Shown piece after piece: positions 8,227-15,520 of a DNA stretch of 42,678 nucleotides; position 1 is the stretch's first letter; each line of letters opens with the position of its first letter. The DNA lies in assembly GCA_009703455.1 (NCBI GenBank), contig WLGB01000007.1, forward strand, positions 1 to 42,678, in the 5' to 3' direction. This DNA is from Actinomycetota bacterium (GTDB lineage Bacteria > Actinomycetota > Actinomycetes > Actinomycetales > Microbacteriaceae). Position numbers and translations under genes: made by a program. The notes under the pieces are model-generated. The model saw only the letters and a list, made by a program, of their open reading frames with translations, was not told where the DNA came from and did not search any database.

Positions 8227-8258
8227 GTGGTTAGACGAACCCAAGCTGGTTCTCCCAC
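8227..8258 (-). promoter_or_regulatory. Candidate L1-binding mRNA structure in the rplK–rplA gap
   Basis: On the minus strand this reads GTGG-GA-GAACC, loop AGCTTG, GGTTC-GTCTAA-CCAC. Two short perfect stems (4 bp and 5 bp) are separated by an asymmetric internal loop of 2 against 6 nt. This is the general layout of the L1 site in rRNA and in L1-regulated mRNAs. It sits 29 nt before the rplA start, so binding could block L1 translation. The motif was read by eye; folding and covariation were not tested. Confidence 0.6.
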
Positions 8259-8352
8259 GACTTCTTTGGTTTGTAGGTGGTGCTGTACTTCTTTACTTCT
8301 TGTTCTTTTAGTGCAATTGTTGCTTTTGTTTCTGGACGAAAACTTTTTTCTC

Positions 8353-8784
8353 TTACGCGTCTACGGTGATTCCCATTGAGCGGGCAGTTCCGGCGATGAT
8401 CTTGGCTGCTGCCTCGACATCGTTGGCGTTTAGGTCAGCCATCTTGGACTCAGCAATTTTCATTAGCTGATCCTTGGACAAATGTGCAACCTTGTCAGTG
8501 TGAGGGGTTGCAGAACCCTTAGAGATTCCAGCTGCCTTTTTGATGAGCTCAGCTGCTGGAGGAGTCTTGAGGATAAAGGTGAAGGAGCGGTCTTCGTAAA
8601 CGGTGATCTCAACCGGGATTACGTTGCCCTTCTGGTCTGAGGTCGCGTTGTTATACGCGGTGCAGAACTCCATGATGTTTACACCGTGCTGACCAAGGGC
8701 TGGACCAATCGGAGGGGCTGGGTTAGCAGCTCCGGCCTGGATTTGTAGCTTGATAAGTCCGGTGACTTTTTTCTTGGGTGCCAT
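8353..8784 (-). CDS. rplK: 50S ribosomal protein L11
   Basis: L11 (143 residues) forms part of the GTPase-associated centre on 23S rRNA and is needed for factor binding and, in many bacteria, for stringent-response signalling. The N-terminal stretch [20 protein letters not shown] and the C-terminal [10 protein letters not shown] are diagnostic. Length is normal. AGGAAAAGAAGAA precedes the ATG. It lies 43 bp after nusG and 155 bp before rplA, all on the minus strand. The same order is standard across actinobacteria. Confidence 0.98.
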   Translation of the reverse strand: MAPKKKVTGLIKLQIQAGAANPAPPIGPALGQHGVNIMEFCTAYNNATSDQKGNVIPVEITVYEDRSFTFILKTPPAAELIKKAAGISKGSATPHTDKVAHLSKDQLMKIAESKMADLNANDVEAAAKIIAGTARSMGITVDA

Positions 8785-8827
8785 TTCTTCTTTTCCTTTT
8801 TTTGTTTAGGTTTGTGAAAATCTTTGA

Positions 8828-9796
8828 TTAAAGTGGTCCGACCTGCTCGAAGCCCAACTCCACAGGAGTTTCGCGCTCGAACAGAGAAACAAGTACGGTC
8901 AGCTTGCCTGATTCTGGCTTGATCTCGGAGATGGTTCCAGGAAGACCTGCGAACGAACCGTCCTTAATCATGATTGATTCGCCAACCTTGAAATCAACGT
9001 TGATTGGAACTGCTCTGGTCTTGCCCTTGACCATCTGGGTGCCCTTTACAGCGGCCTTGGCAGAAGCTTCTTCAGGAAGAACATAAAGTGACTTCAGCAT
9101 CTCGAATGCCTCGTCTGGACGAAGTGGTGTCGGATTCTGGGAGTTGCCAACAAAGCCTGTGACAGCTGGTGTGTGGCGAACTAGCGACCAAGACTCTTCG
9201 GTCATTTCCATGCGCACTAGAACATAGCCCGGTATACGAACCTTAGACACAAGCTTGCGCTGACCGTTTTTGATTTCAATGGTGTCTTCCATAGGAACTT
9301 CGATCTGGAAAATCTGGTCGCCACCATCAATGGCAAGCTTTCTGTTCTCAATGTTTTGCTTTACGCGCTTTTCGTATCCTGCGTAAGAGTGAACCACAAA
9401 CCACTTGCCTGACTGAGCTCTAAGCTCGGCGCGGAAGATGCGGTATGGGTCTTCTTCCTTGGCTTCTTCAGAAGATTCCTCGTTAGATTCTTCAACGCTG
9501 TCTGAAACATTAGATTCTGTCGAACTGTTCGAAGCTAGAACCGGAGCCCCGTCTTGAGGAGCTCCCTCAGAAACCATTTCTTCTGACGAAATTTCTGCTG
9601 GGGTCTCGGGAACAAGTGTCTCGGCAGCTGCTGTTTCAGGAGCGTTTCCGAAGGTTGGGGAAACTACCTGTGATTCAGGTGCGACAACTGCAACCACTTC
9701 TTCAACCGCTGAAAATGATGCAGCCGGAATATCGGCAGCATCTAGCGGAGCCGAGGTGGTTTCTGGCTCAAGCTCTGTCTGTTCGATCTCGCTCAA
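8828..9796 (-). CDS. nusG: Transcription factor NusG with long acidic N-terminal extension
   Basis: NusG binds RNA polymerase and links it to Rho and the ribosome. The conserved NGN domain starts near residue 131 ([20 protein letters not shown]) and carries [11 protein letters not shown]. The KOW domain is near 275-305 ([20 protein letters not shown]). The first ~130 residues are a low-complexity stretch rich in Glu, Ser, Ala and Val. Actinobacterial NusG proteins often have such extensions, but this one makes the protein 322 residues against ~180 for E. coli. The start is TTG, preceded by CAGGAA. It lies 28 bp after secE. Confidence 0.96.
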   Translation of the reverse strand: MSEIEQTELEPETTSAPLDAADIPAASFSAVEEVVAVVAPESQVVSPTFGNAPETAAAETLVPETPAEISSEEMVSEGAPQDGAPVLASNSSTESNVSDSVEESNEESSEEAKEEDPYRIFRAELRAQSGKWFVVHSYAGYEKRVKQNIENRKLAIDGGDQIFQIEVPMEDTIEIKNGQRKLVSKVRIPGYVLVRMEMTEESWSLVRHTPAVTGFVGNSQNPTPLRPDEAFEMLKSLYVLPEEASAKAAVKGTQMVKGKTRAVPINVDFKVGESIMIKDGSFAGLPGTISEIKPESGKLTVLVSLFERETPVELGFEQVGPL

Positions 9797-9824
9797 TTGA
9801 AGATTCCTGTTCTTTTTGTAAAAA

Positions 9825-10091
9825 CTAGCTGGTTGGGGTGAAGACGAAAGTTACGACGTTGTAGAACAGAAAGTCCAAGCCCGACAAAATCACCATTACA
9901 AGTGCTACGAAGACAAGCACAACGCCGGTGTAGTTAACTAACTCGCGGTAAGTAGGTCTGGTGACCTTGCGAAGCTCCGCGTAAACCTGTTTGAAAAACA
10001 GTGCAAAGCGACCAAAGATGTTGCGAGTCGCAGCACTGTCTGACTTGGCTTTTCCGACTAAGTCATCTGTTGGCTGAAGCTCTTCTGCCAT
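9825..10091 (-). CDS. secE: Preprotein translocase subunit SecE
   Basis: This short membrane protein (88 residues) stabilises SecY in the Sec translocon. Residues 1-30 are a polar cytoplasmic part. The conserved amphipathic helix with [20 protein letters not shown] (33-52) leads into one transmembrane helix (~54-80), which is the usual single-span form of Gram-positive bacteria. The ATG follows GGAAAGAAG. It lies 26 bp after tRNA-Trp, so the two are probably transcribed together, followed by nusG. Confidence 0.97.
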   Translation of the reverse strand: MAEELQPTDDLVGKAKSDSAATRNIFGRFALFFKQVYAELRKVTRPTYRELVNYTGVVLVFVALVMVILSGLDFLFYNVVTFVFTPTS

Positions 10092-10117
10092 TTTCTACTT
10101 CTTTCCTTCGTTGTTTG

Positions 10118-10190
10118 CAGGGCGGACAGGACTCGAACCTGCAACCTGCGGTTTTGGAGACCGCTGCTCTACCAATTGAGCCACCGCCCT
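10118..10190 (-). tRNA. tRNA-Trp (anticodon CCA)
   Basis: A complete cloverleaf is readable on the minus strand. The acceptor stem is AGGGCGG/CCGCCCT, the anticodon loop is CTCCAAA with anticodon CCA, and the T arm GCAGGTTCGAGTCCTGT is standard. Discriminator base is G. The 3' CCA is not encoded. It sits directly upstream of secE, the usual actinobacterial arrangement. Confidence 0.97.
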
Positions 10191-10198
10191 TTAGGGGC

Positions 10199-10227
10199 TA
10201 AACAGCTAAATGAACCAGCCCCGTCAA
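10199..10227 (-). promoter_or_regulatory. Candidate promoter of tRNA-Trp–secE
   Basis: TTGACG (10222-10227), a 17-bp spacer and TGTTTA (10199-10204) on the minus strand would start transcription at about the 5' end of tRNA-Trp. The -35 box is good and the -10 box is weak. A second possible pair farther upstream is TTGCAA-N17-TAGAGT. A perfect 13-bp palindrome TAGATTGAATCTA lies at 10240-10252. Confidence 0.4.
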
Positions 10228-10367
10228 AAGACACACTTCTAGATTGAATCTAAAGATGGATAATTTGCCAGATTAGGCTTTCCGCAGCTGTCAACTACTG
10301 GGTTCTACTCTAATCCGCTTATCTCTGGATTGCAAAGGGCCATTTGGCCCCCGATAGGCTAGGAATC

Positions 10368-11564
10368 GTGACCCACTCCAGAATTTCGAAGCGAATCTCA
10401 GCTATTGCTGAGTCCGCGACTCTAAAAGTCGACGCCAAGGCCAAGGCTCTCCAGTCTGAAGGTAAGCCAGTTATCAGCTATGCCGCTGGTGAGCCAGATT
10501 TCCCAACACCAGCCCATATCGTTGAAGCTGCCGTGCTGGCAGCCAGAGACCCCAAGAACCACCGCTATACGCCAGCGGTTGGTTTACCTGAACTTCGGGA
10601 AGCAATCGTCCAAAAAACCAAAGCTGACTCGGGTACCGAGATTTCCGCCTCCCAAGTAGTTGTAACAAACGGTGGCAAGCAGGCGGTTTACCAAGCTTTT
10701 GCAGTGCTACTCGATCCAGGCGACGAGGTAATACTTCCCTCTCCTTACTGGACTACCTACCCAGAGGCCATTGCCCTTGCTGGAGGAAAAGCCGTCGAGG
10801 TTTTTGCTGGGAGTGACCAGGGCTACATCGTCACCGTTGAGCAGCTAGAAGCTGCCAAAACAGACAAGACCAAGGCCTTGCTGTTTTGTTCTCCTTCTAA
10901 TCCAACCGGTGCTGTTTATTCAAAAGAGCAAGTCAAGGCAATCGGTGAGTGGGCTTTGAAAAACGATGTCTGGATCGTCACCGACGAGATTTATCAGAAC
11001 CTGGTCTATGACGGCAGGAAGGCTTACTCGATCACTGAGGTCGTTCCAGAAATGCTAGATCGAACCATCATGGTCAACGGTGTTGCAAAAAGCTACGCCA
11101 TGACCGGCTGGAGACTGGGTTGGATGGCAGGACCCCTTGATGCCATGAAGGCGGCTGCCAACTTGCAGTCGCATCTTTCCTCAAACGTAAACAACATCGC
11201 TCAGCGAGCAGCACTTGCTGCCCTCACCGGTCCGCAAGATGAGGTCAAGGCCATGCTGGCCGCGTTCGATAGGCGTCGTCACCTGGCAGTTTCTGAGCTG
11301 GGCAAGATTTCCAACTGGCTAGCTCCTATGCCAGAAGGTGCCTTCTATGTTTACTCGGACGTGACCGGACTCCTTGGCAAACAGTGGGGCGGAACAACCA
11401 TCAACACTTCTTTGGAGCTTTGCGATTACATCCTCGATGCCGCTGAAGTGGCCCTTGTCCCTGGAGAAGCCTTTGGTCCCTCAGGATACGTTCGCATGAG
11501 CTACGCGCTTGGCGATGACCAGATTTCTGAAGGTATTCATAGACTTCAGCAACTGTTCAACTAG
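10368..11564 (+). CDS. PLP-dependent aspartate-type aminotransferase (class I/II)
   Basis: This 398-residue fold-type I aminotransferase probably moves an amino group between aspartate or a related amino acid and 2-oxoglutarate. The PLP lysine is Lys241 in [19 protein letters not shown]-contacting stretches include TNGGKQAVY (~100-108), [12 protein letters not shown] (~174-185) and VTDEIYQ (~204-210). Substrate preference cannot be read from this. The GTG at 10368 is preferred over the in-frame TTG at 10344: a TAGGCT hexamer lies 7 nt before the GTG and there is no Shine-Dalgarno sequence, which suggests a leaderless mRNA. The stop codon shares CTAG with the opposing murB stop. Confidence 0.88.
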   Translation: MTHSRISKRISAIAESATLKVDAKAKALQSEGKPVISYAAGEPDFPTPAHIVEAAVLAARDPKNHRYTPAVGLPELREAIVQKTKADSGTEISASQVVVTNGGKQAVYQAFAVLLDPGDEVILPSPYWTTYPEAIALAGGKAVEVFAGSDQGYIVTVEQLEAAKTDKTKALLFCSPSNPTGAVYSKEQVKAIGEWALKNDVWIVTDEIYQNLVYDGRKAYSITEVVPEMLDRTIMVNGVAKSYAMTGWRLGWMAGPLDAMKAAANLQSHLSSNVNNIAQRAALAALTGPQDEVKAMLAAFDRRRHLAVSELGKISNWLAPMPEGAFYVYSDVTGLLGKQWGGTTINTSLELCDYILDAAEVALVPGEAFGPSGYVRMSYALGDDQISEGIHRLQQLFN

Positions 11565-12595
11565 TTTGCGAAGCCAATCAGGTTGGGCTCTGGAACCAAG
11601 TTGATTCCAAAAGCTGCAGCCACTCGCTCTTGAATAAACCTGGCAAGCTCGGCGATTTCTTCTCCGGTTGCGCCGCCAGTGTTCACAATCGCCAATGCGT
11701 GCTTGGAAGAAATTGCTGCTTTCGAGCCTGGTAATGAAAACTCCTTGCCGATACCAGCTTGCTCAATAAGCCACGCGGCGCTTAGCTTGACAGTCAACCC
11801 ATCATCTTCTTGCGTTTCCCATCTCGGTGCATCAGAAGAGAGTGTCCTTGCAAAGCTGTCACTCACGATTGGATTTGTGAAGAAGCTTCCACAGCTAACA
11901 GAGTTTGGGTCTTTTGCATCCAAGACCATGCCCTTGGCTGCTCGGAGAGCAAGCACCGACTCTCGAACATCAGTTAGCTTTACTTGCTTTCCCATTTCGG
12001 ATTTTAAAGCTCCTGCGATTTGCCCTGAATAAAGAGGTCTTGAAAGACCTTCTAGGTCGAGTAGTTCTATCTCAATCCAGGTGATGATGCCGGTCCTGCC
12101 GCGCTTTATCGCGCTATCTCGGTAGCCAAACTTTAGATCTTTAGGTTCAAGAATTACTAAATCCCCAGATTCGTAATCTAAAAACTCTGCTCGCAAAAAC
12201 ACATCGCTTAGTTCCTGGCCGTAGGCTCCGATGTTTTGTACCGGTGATGCTCCACAACTTCCTGGTATGCCACTCATTCCTTCGATGCCGGCAAGGCCCG
12301 CATCCACAGTTTGTTTCACAAGCTCATCCCAATCGACGCCAGCTTGAATTTTCCAAACTTGCTTTCCGTCTAAAACTGTCTTTTCGATCCCGGTTGTTTT
12401 AACCTGAATCACGTTTAGGTTGCTAACGTCTTGAGAAAAAACAAGATTTGTTCCACCGCCGATAGTTATCCAGTCATCGCCCGATGCCCAAAGAGTCTTT
12501 GCTATCTCGATAAGTTGTTCGCGAGTATTGCAAACCTGGATGCTTGCTGGCACACCGCCAACTTGCATTGAGGTTAGCTCTGCTAGCGCCTGCAC
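11561..12595 (-). CDS. murB: UDP-N-acetylmuramate dehydrogenase
   Basis: MurB reduces UDP-GlcNAc-enolpyruvate to UDP-MurNAc with FAD and NADPH in peptidoglycan precursor synthesis. The protein (344 residues) shows the FAD loop [12 protein letters not shown] (~44-55), [20 protein letters not shown], and the expected active-site set: Arg159 in FGYRDSA, Ser237 in SCGSFF and Glu336 in PEPNLIGF. The start codon is GTG and its first base is the last base of the hadB-like stop codon, so translation is likely coupled. murB, hadB and hadA form an operon. The gene ends tail-to-tail with the aminotransferase. Confidence 0.96.
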   Translation of the reverse strand: MQALAELTSMQVGGVPASIQVCNTREQLIEIAKTLWASGDDWITIGGGTNLVFSQDVSNLNVIQVKTTGIEKTVLDGKQVWKIQAGVDWDELVKQTVDAGLAGIEGMSGIPGSCGASPVQNIGAYGQELSDVFLRAEFLDYESGDLVILEPKDLKFGYRDSAIKRGRTGIITWIEIELLDLEGLSRPLYSGQIAGALKSEMGKQVKLTDVRESVLALRAAKGMVLDAKDPNSVSCGSFFTNPIVSDSFARTLSSDAPRWETQEDDGLTVKLSAAWLIEQAGIGKEFSLPGSKAAISSKHALAIVNTGGATGEEIAELARFIQERVAAAFGINLVPEPNLIGFAN

Positions 12596-12999
12596 TAGAT
12601 CTTGACCCTTACCTGGGCTTTCCCAAGAACTGTTAGCTCAGCGCACACTGCAGTTACGTCAATGCGGGCTAGCTTTGTTTCTTCGTCAATCTCAATAACC
12701 TTGGCGGCAACCGAAACGGTTGCGCCTTTTTCTGCATCAACTAGGACGGGTTTGGTGAAGCGAACTTGGTAGTCAAGTATCTGCCCGCTGTCTCCAACAA
12801 AATCAACAACCACTTGAACAGCCAACCCCATAGTTAGCATTCCGTGAGCTAGAACTCCAGGAAGGCCCACTGACTGCGCTACATCGTCGCGGTAATGGAT
12901 TGGGTTGAAATCTCCTGAAGCGCCGGCGTAGCGAACCAATGAATCACGGGTTATCTTAAAATCCCTGGCGGGAAGTTCTTGGCCAACAGTTAGATTCAT
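12595..12999 (-). CDS. MaoC-family dehydratase (HadB-like)
   Basis: This 134-residue protein has a single hot-dog fold with the hydratase-2 motif YAGASGDFNPIHYRDD, giving the catalytic pair Asp30 and His35, then GVLAHGML. In mycobacteria HadB is the catalytic partner of HadA in the dehydration step of fatty acid synthase II. It overlaps hadA by ATGA and murB by one base. The genus suggested here is not known to make mycolic acids, so the heterodimer may dehydrate ordinary 3-hydroxyacyl-ACP or another acyl thioester. Catalytic residues are intact. Confidence 0.85.
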   Translation of the reverse strand: MNLTVGQELPARDFKITRDSLVRYAGASGDFNPIHYRDDVAQSVGLPGVLAHGMLTMGLAVQVVVDFVGDSGQILDYQVRFTKPVLVDAEKGATVSVAAKVIEIDEETKLARIDVTAVCAELTVLGKAQVRVKI

Positions 13000-13439
13000 G
13001 CCCCGCCCCTAACCACCAGTGTTGAGATGGCTGTGCAGACCAGTTGGTCCCTTGCGTCGAAGATTGCGGTCTCAAAAGTCACCATGGAGTTTCCCGCGAG
13101 CGCCTTGACGCTTGCTACCTTGAGTTCGCTGGTTAGCTCATCCCCTGCAACGATTGGCCGTTGGTGAATAAACCGCTGGTCGCCGTGGACCACTCTAGAA
13201 AAGTCAATGGCTGCTTCTTTGTCAGCTAGCACCGTGGCTAGCGAACGCTCCTGGATCACAACAGCAAAGGTTGGCGGTGCTATCAGGTCTTGGTATCCAA
13301 GAGCCTTAGCTGCCTCGAGGTCTAGATTTGCGGGGTCTTTGGAGAAAACTGCCTTGGCAAACTCACGAATTTTCTCGCGACCTACCAGGTAGCTGGAAGT
13401 TCGGGGATAGATTTTGCCCTCGATTTGTGGATTGACCAT
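12996..13439 (-). CDS. MaoC-like dehydratase N-terminal-type subunit (HadA-like)
   Basis: This 147-residue hot-dog protein resembles mycobacterial HadA and the UPF0336 group (YLVGREKIREFAKAV; DLIAPPTFAVVI; VHGDQRFIHQRPIVAGDEL). It lacks the Asp-His hydratase motif, as expected for the non-catalytic, substrate-holding partner of HadB. It is the first gene of the hadA–hadB–murB operon and overlaps hadB by 4 nt (ATGA). A promoter with no room for a leader precedes it (CTGACC-N17-TAGATA, ending 10 nt before ATG). Confidence 0.85.
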   Translation of the reverse strand: MVNPQIEGKIYPRTSSYLVGREKIREFAKAVFSKDPANLDLEAAKALGYQDLIAPPTFAVVIQERSLATVLADKEAAIDFSRVVHGDQRFIHQRPIVAGDELTSELKVASVKALAGNSMVTFETAIFDARDQLVCTAISTLVVRGGA

Positions 13440-13449
13440 TTATTAACTG

Positions 13450-13478
13450 TATCTAGCGAACAAGCGCTTAGAGGTCAG
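13450..13478 (-). promoter_or_regulatory. Promoter of hadA–hadB–murB
   Basis: CTGACC (13473-13478), a 17-bp spacer and TAGATA (13450-13455) on the minus strand, with 10 nt to the hadA ATG. Each hexamer matches the consensus at four or five of six positions. No Shine-Dalgarno sequence fits in the short leader. Confidence 0.5.
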
Positions 13479-13500
13479 GTTTCTTTGAGGATTGGGGAAC

Positions 13501-13577
13501 TGGTAGCGGAGGCGGGACTCGAACCCGCGACCCCACGATTATGAGTCGTGTGCTCTAACCACCTGAGCTACCCCGCC
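13501..13577 (-). tRNA. tRNA-Met (anticodon CAT), CCA encoded
   Basis: A full cloverleaf is readable on the minus strand: acceptor GGCGGGG/CTCCGCT (two G-U pairs), anticodon stem CACGA/TCGTG with loop CTCATAA, T arm GCGGGTTCGAGTCCCGC, discriminator A and an encoded CCA. The anticodon stem lacks the three G-C pairs of initiator tRNA, so this is elongator Met. A lysidine-modified Ile tRNA with the same anticodon cannot be fully excluded. Confidence 0.92.
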
Positions 13578-13627
13578 GGGGACTTACCGTTGTCTGCCTT
13601 CGCAATCTGGGTTTTCTAAGTAAGTCG

Positions 13628-13699
<72 letters not shown>

Positions 13700-13819
13700 G
13701 GTTATTGGCTTGGTCTCCAAGCAACCAAAAGAGATTACCACTATTGCTTTGGCGCTAGCAAACGTGTTTAGTCTCAGGGTTTGGAGCTTCAAGTCCTGGT
13801 GTGTGAAGCCTTGGAACCG

Positions 13820-13841
13820 GCTTAGGTTTTCTGTCCTAAGC
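13820..13841. promoter_or_regulatory. Inverted repeat overlapping the GH13 operon -10 element
   Basis: GCTTAGG (13820-13826) and CCTAAGC (13835-13841) are perfect 7-bp arms around 8 bp, ending 8 bp before the GH13 ATG. The right arm overlaps the TAAGCT hexamer (13837-13842), which fits a repressor site. The regulator is not in the window. Confidence 0.4.
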
Positions 13842-13849
13842 TGAATTTC

Positions 13850-15520
13850 ATGGACGCTAACGTTTTGCATAAATCAATCAAATCTCCCGAGTGGTGGAGA
13901 ACCGCCGTGATCTACCAGATCTACCCAAGATCGTTTGCAGACGGCAACGGCGATGGAATTGGTGACCTAGTTGGCACCACAGCAAGACTTGAGTCTCTTG
14001 CCTCCCTTGGAATCGATGCAATCTGGTTCTCTCCGTTTTTCAAATCTCCGCAAAAAGATGCCGGCTACGACGTAGCCGACTACAAGACCATTGATCCACT
14101 GTTTGGAACCAATGAAGAGTTCTATGACTTATGGGCTAAAGCAAAATCACTTGGGCTTCGCATCATCGTGGATGTCGTTCCAAACCACTCATCTGATCAG
14201 CATGAGCTTTTTCAAGCTGCACTAAAGGCTGCTCCTGGTTCTGCTGAGCGCGAGATGTACATCTTCCGCGACGGTCAAGGCGCCAAGGGAGAAATTCCTC
14301 CAAACAACTGGGAGTCGGTCTTTGGTGGAAATGCCTGGACCAGGATCCAAGAGCCAGATGGAACCTTGGGTCAGTGGTACCTGCACATCTTTGACTCCTC
14401 ACAGCCTGATTTCAACTGGGAAAACCCAAAGGTAAGAGAGTTTTTCGAAGGAGTACTTAGCTTTTGGCTCGACAAAGGCGTCGATGGCTTCCGCATTGAC
14501 GTGGCTCACGGCCTCGTGAAGCAAGTTGGACTACCTGATGTGCAAGGTGCTGCCACCCACGTTACTGGCGAAGAAGACCAAGCCACCGAACACCCGTTTT
14601 GGGGTCAAGAGGGAGTTCATGAAATCATCCGTGGCTGGCGCGAGCTTCTAAACAAGTATGACGACCGGGCAATGTGTGCCGAGGCTTGGGTTCTGCCGCT
14701 ATCTCGGATGGCCAAGTGGGTGAGACCCGATGAGTATCACCAGACTTTTAACTTTGGATATCTAGAAACCCCTTGGGACAGAGCTGCACTTGAAAAAGTG
14801 GTGACCGAATCTCTTCACGAATTTGGGAAAGTGGGAGCACCTTCCACCTGGGTGCTTTCTAACCACGACACTATTCGTCACACGTCCAAGTACGGCTCGC
14901 CTTCAATTCCAATGCACGGAATGGGAATTGGTCCAGATAGCGAGCAACCTGACGAAGCATTGGGTCTTAGAAAAGCTCGCGCTGCATCAGCGTTTATGCT
15001 CGGTCTTCCTGGTGGGGCATATGTATATCAGGGTGAGGAGCTTGGTCTTCCTGAGCACACCATGCTTGAAGGAAAGTATCGACAAGACCCGACATATTTT
15101 AGAACCAACGGAGAAAAAGTCGGCCGGGACGGCTGCCGCGTTCCGCTTCCGTGGGAAGCCAATGGCGGAGCTTCTTTTGGATTCAATACCACAGGAAAAT
15201 CTTGGCTACCTGCCCCAGAAAGCTTCAAAAGATATGCTCGCGATCAGCAAGAAGGAGTCCCGGGTTCAACTCTTGAGCTTTACAAGAGATTGATCAAAGA
15301 GCGCAAGCAATTCCACCTAGGCTCTGGTGAATTCCGATTCGCCCCGGAGTACTCTTCTGATTCAACCCTTGGATACATCAACAACGGCGTTCTGGTTCTT
15401 TCAAACTTTGGGCCAGACTCGGTGAACTTGCCAGCTGGCAAGCTGCTTGTCACAACCCAGCATGACCTAACCGTTGAAGGTGTTCTAGAGCACGACCAGA
15501 CTGTATGGATCAAGCTATAG
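13850..15520 (+). CDS. GH13 alpha-glucosidase, copy 1
   Basis: This 556-residue intracellular glycoside hydrolase of family 13 should release glucose from the non-reducing end of alpha-glucosides (maltose, short maltodextrins or isomaltose). The barrel begins with WWRTAVIYQIYPRSF. The catalytic residues are Asp217 (GFRIDVAHG), Glu278 (CAEAWV) and Asp340 (SNHDTIRH). There is no signal peptide. It overlaps copy 2 by 16 nt. A TAAGCT hexamer lies 7 nt before the ATG with no Shine-Dalgarno sequence, so the mRNA may be leaderless. A 7-bp inverted repeat (GCTTAGG/CCTAAGC, 13820-13841) overlaps this element and may be an operator. No sugar transporter is adjacent. Confidence 0.9.
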   Translation: MDANVLHKSIKSPEWWRTAVIYQIYPRSFADGNGDGIGDLVGTTARLESLASLGIDAIWFSPFFKSPQKDAGYDVADYKTIDPLFGTNEEFYDLWAKAKSLGLRIIVDVVPNHSSDQHELFQAALKAAPGSAEREMYIFRDGQGAKGEIPPNNWESVFGGNAWTRIQEPDGTLGQWYLHIFDSSQPDFNWENPKVREFFEGVLSFWLDKGVDGFRIDVAHGLVKQVGLPDVQGAATHVTGEEDQATEHPFWGQEGVHEIIRGWRELLNKYDDRAMCAEAWVLPLSRMAKWVRPDEYHQTFNFGYLETPWDRAALEKVVTESLHEFGKVGAPSTWVLSNHDTIRHTSKYGSPSIPMHGMGIGPDSEQPDEALGLRKARAASAFMLGLPGGAYVYQGEELGLPEHTMLEGKYRQDPTYFRTNGEKVGRDGCRVPLPWEANGGASFGFNTTGKSWLPAPESFKRYARDQQEGVPGSTLELYKRLIKERKQFHLGSGEFRFAPEYSSDSTLGYINNGVLVLSNFGPDSVNLPAGKLLVTTQHDLTVEGVLEHDQTVWIKL

